DNA of 5,324 bases. It comes from an uncultured Collinsella sp. Lineage in GTDB: Bacteria > Actinomycetota > Coriobacteriia > Coriobacteriales > Coriobacteriaceae. Position 1 is the first letter of the stretch; every line of letters begins with the position of its first letter. The notes below the pieces were generated by a model that was not told the DNA's origin, did not search any database, and saw nothing but the letters and a program-made list of their open reading frames with translations. Where the stretch lies: assembly GCA_900550355.1 (NCBI GenBank), contig URRT01000124.1, forward strand, positions 1 to 5,324, in the 5' to 3' direction. This document shows, piece after piece, positions 5,271 to 5,324 of the stretch. Position numbers and translations under genes: made by a program.

Positions 5271-5324
5271 TGGGGGTGCGGACAGAAAGTTGGACCGCGG
5301 GGCGGTCCGGACTGGAGGTTCGCA
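5271..5324 (+). mobile_element. Probable left end of an IS3-type insertion sequence (partial)
   Basis: From 5271 the sequence begins TGGGGGTGCGG and continues with GACAGAAAGTTGGAC, which resembles the terminal inverted repeats of IS3-family elements (TG ends, AAAGTTGGAC core). It is followed by a GGACCGC-GGG-GCGGTCC stem-loop (5292-5308) and a GGAGG (5314-5318). The window stops at the A (5324) that would begin an ATG 5 bases after that GGAGG, exactly where the first transposase reading frame would start. No transposase residues are visible, so the call rests on end similarity and spacing alone. A contig ending inside a repeated element would also explain the window boundary. Confidence 0.42.
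5292..5308. repeat. Perfect 7-bp stem-loop GGACCGC-GGG-GCGGTCC
   Basis: Seven-base perfect arms around GGG, directly upstream of the GGAGG at the right edge. In many insertion sequences a hairpin at this place shields the transposase start from read-through transcripts; that role here is inferred from position. Confidence 0.5.

Noticed and set aside
5224..5324. Plus-strand open frame from ATG 5224 to the right edge
   Set aside because: No ribosome site upstream, it crosses the presumed insertion sequence end, and the better start signal is the GGAGG at 5314 in front of the edge.

Overview
The window is GC-rich, and its codon use and gene content fit a high-GC anaerobic Actinobacterium of the Coriobacteriia, with Collinsella-like the best guess. 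That assignment is inferred from overall character, not from a marker gene. There are four protein-coding genes in the order recJ (minus, runs off the left edge), transporter (plus), GalT/HIT-like DUF4931 protein (minus) and cutC (minus), followed by what looks like the first bases of an insertion sequence at the right edge. No tRNA, rRNA or CRISPR array was seen.

Region 1-2386 (minus strand) is one uninterrupted reading frame of at least 795 codons with no stop inside the window. Its first ~590 residues are a complete RecJ single-strand-specific exonuclease core (DHH, DHHA1 and OB parts). It then enters the start of an SF2-type helicase (Walker A GTGRGKS, then motif Ia), which breaks off after about 100 residues. 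At about residue 702-709 (bases ~260-283) the protein changes, still in frame, into the C-terminal part of a PflX/COG1313-type radical SAM protein (DFKYAD, YPEVALAAL, RHLMLPG). This chimera is the strangest thing in the window. It is either a genuine deletion fusion or a chimeric contig end.

Region 2387-2660 is a divergent control region. On the minus strand it has a perfect TATAAT for recJ with a palindrome filling its spacer, and a 21-codon upstream reading frame with a good ribosome binding site that overlaps the recJ start. On the plus strand it leads to a BASS-family (bile acid:sodium symporter-like) membrane transporter at 2661-3659.

Region 3660-5270 holds a two-gene minus-strand operon, cutC followed by the DUF4931 gene. 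They are separated by 3 bases, and the ribosome binding site of the second gene lies inside the last codons of the first. A stem-loop lies in the short gap between this operon and the converging transporter gene. From about 5271 the sequence resembles the outer end of an IS3-type element, ending just after a GGAGG, probably immediately before the first transposase gene.

Functionally the genes are a DNA repair nuclease, an unassigned anion/organic-acid type transporter, and a CutC plus nucleotidyl-transferase-like pair whose joint role is unknown. Nothing in the window ties all four into one pathway.
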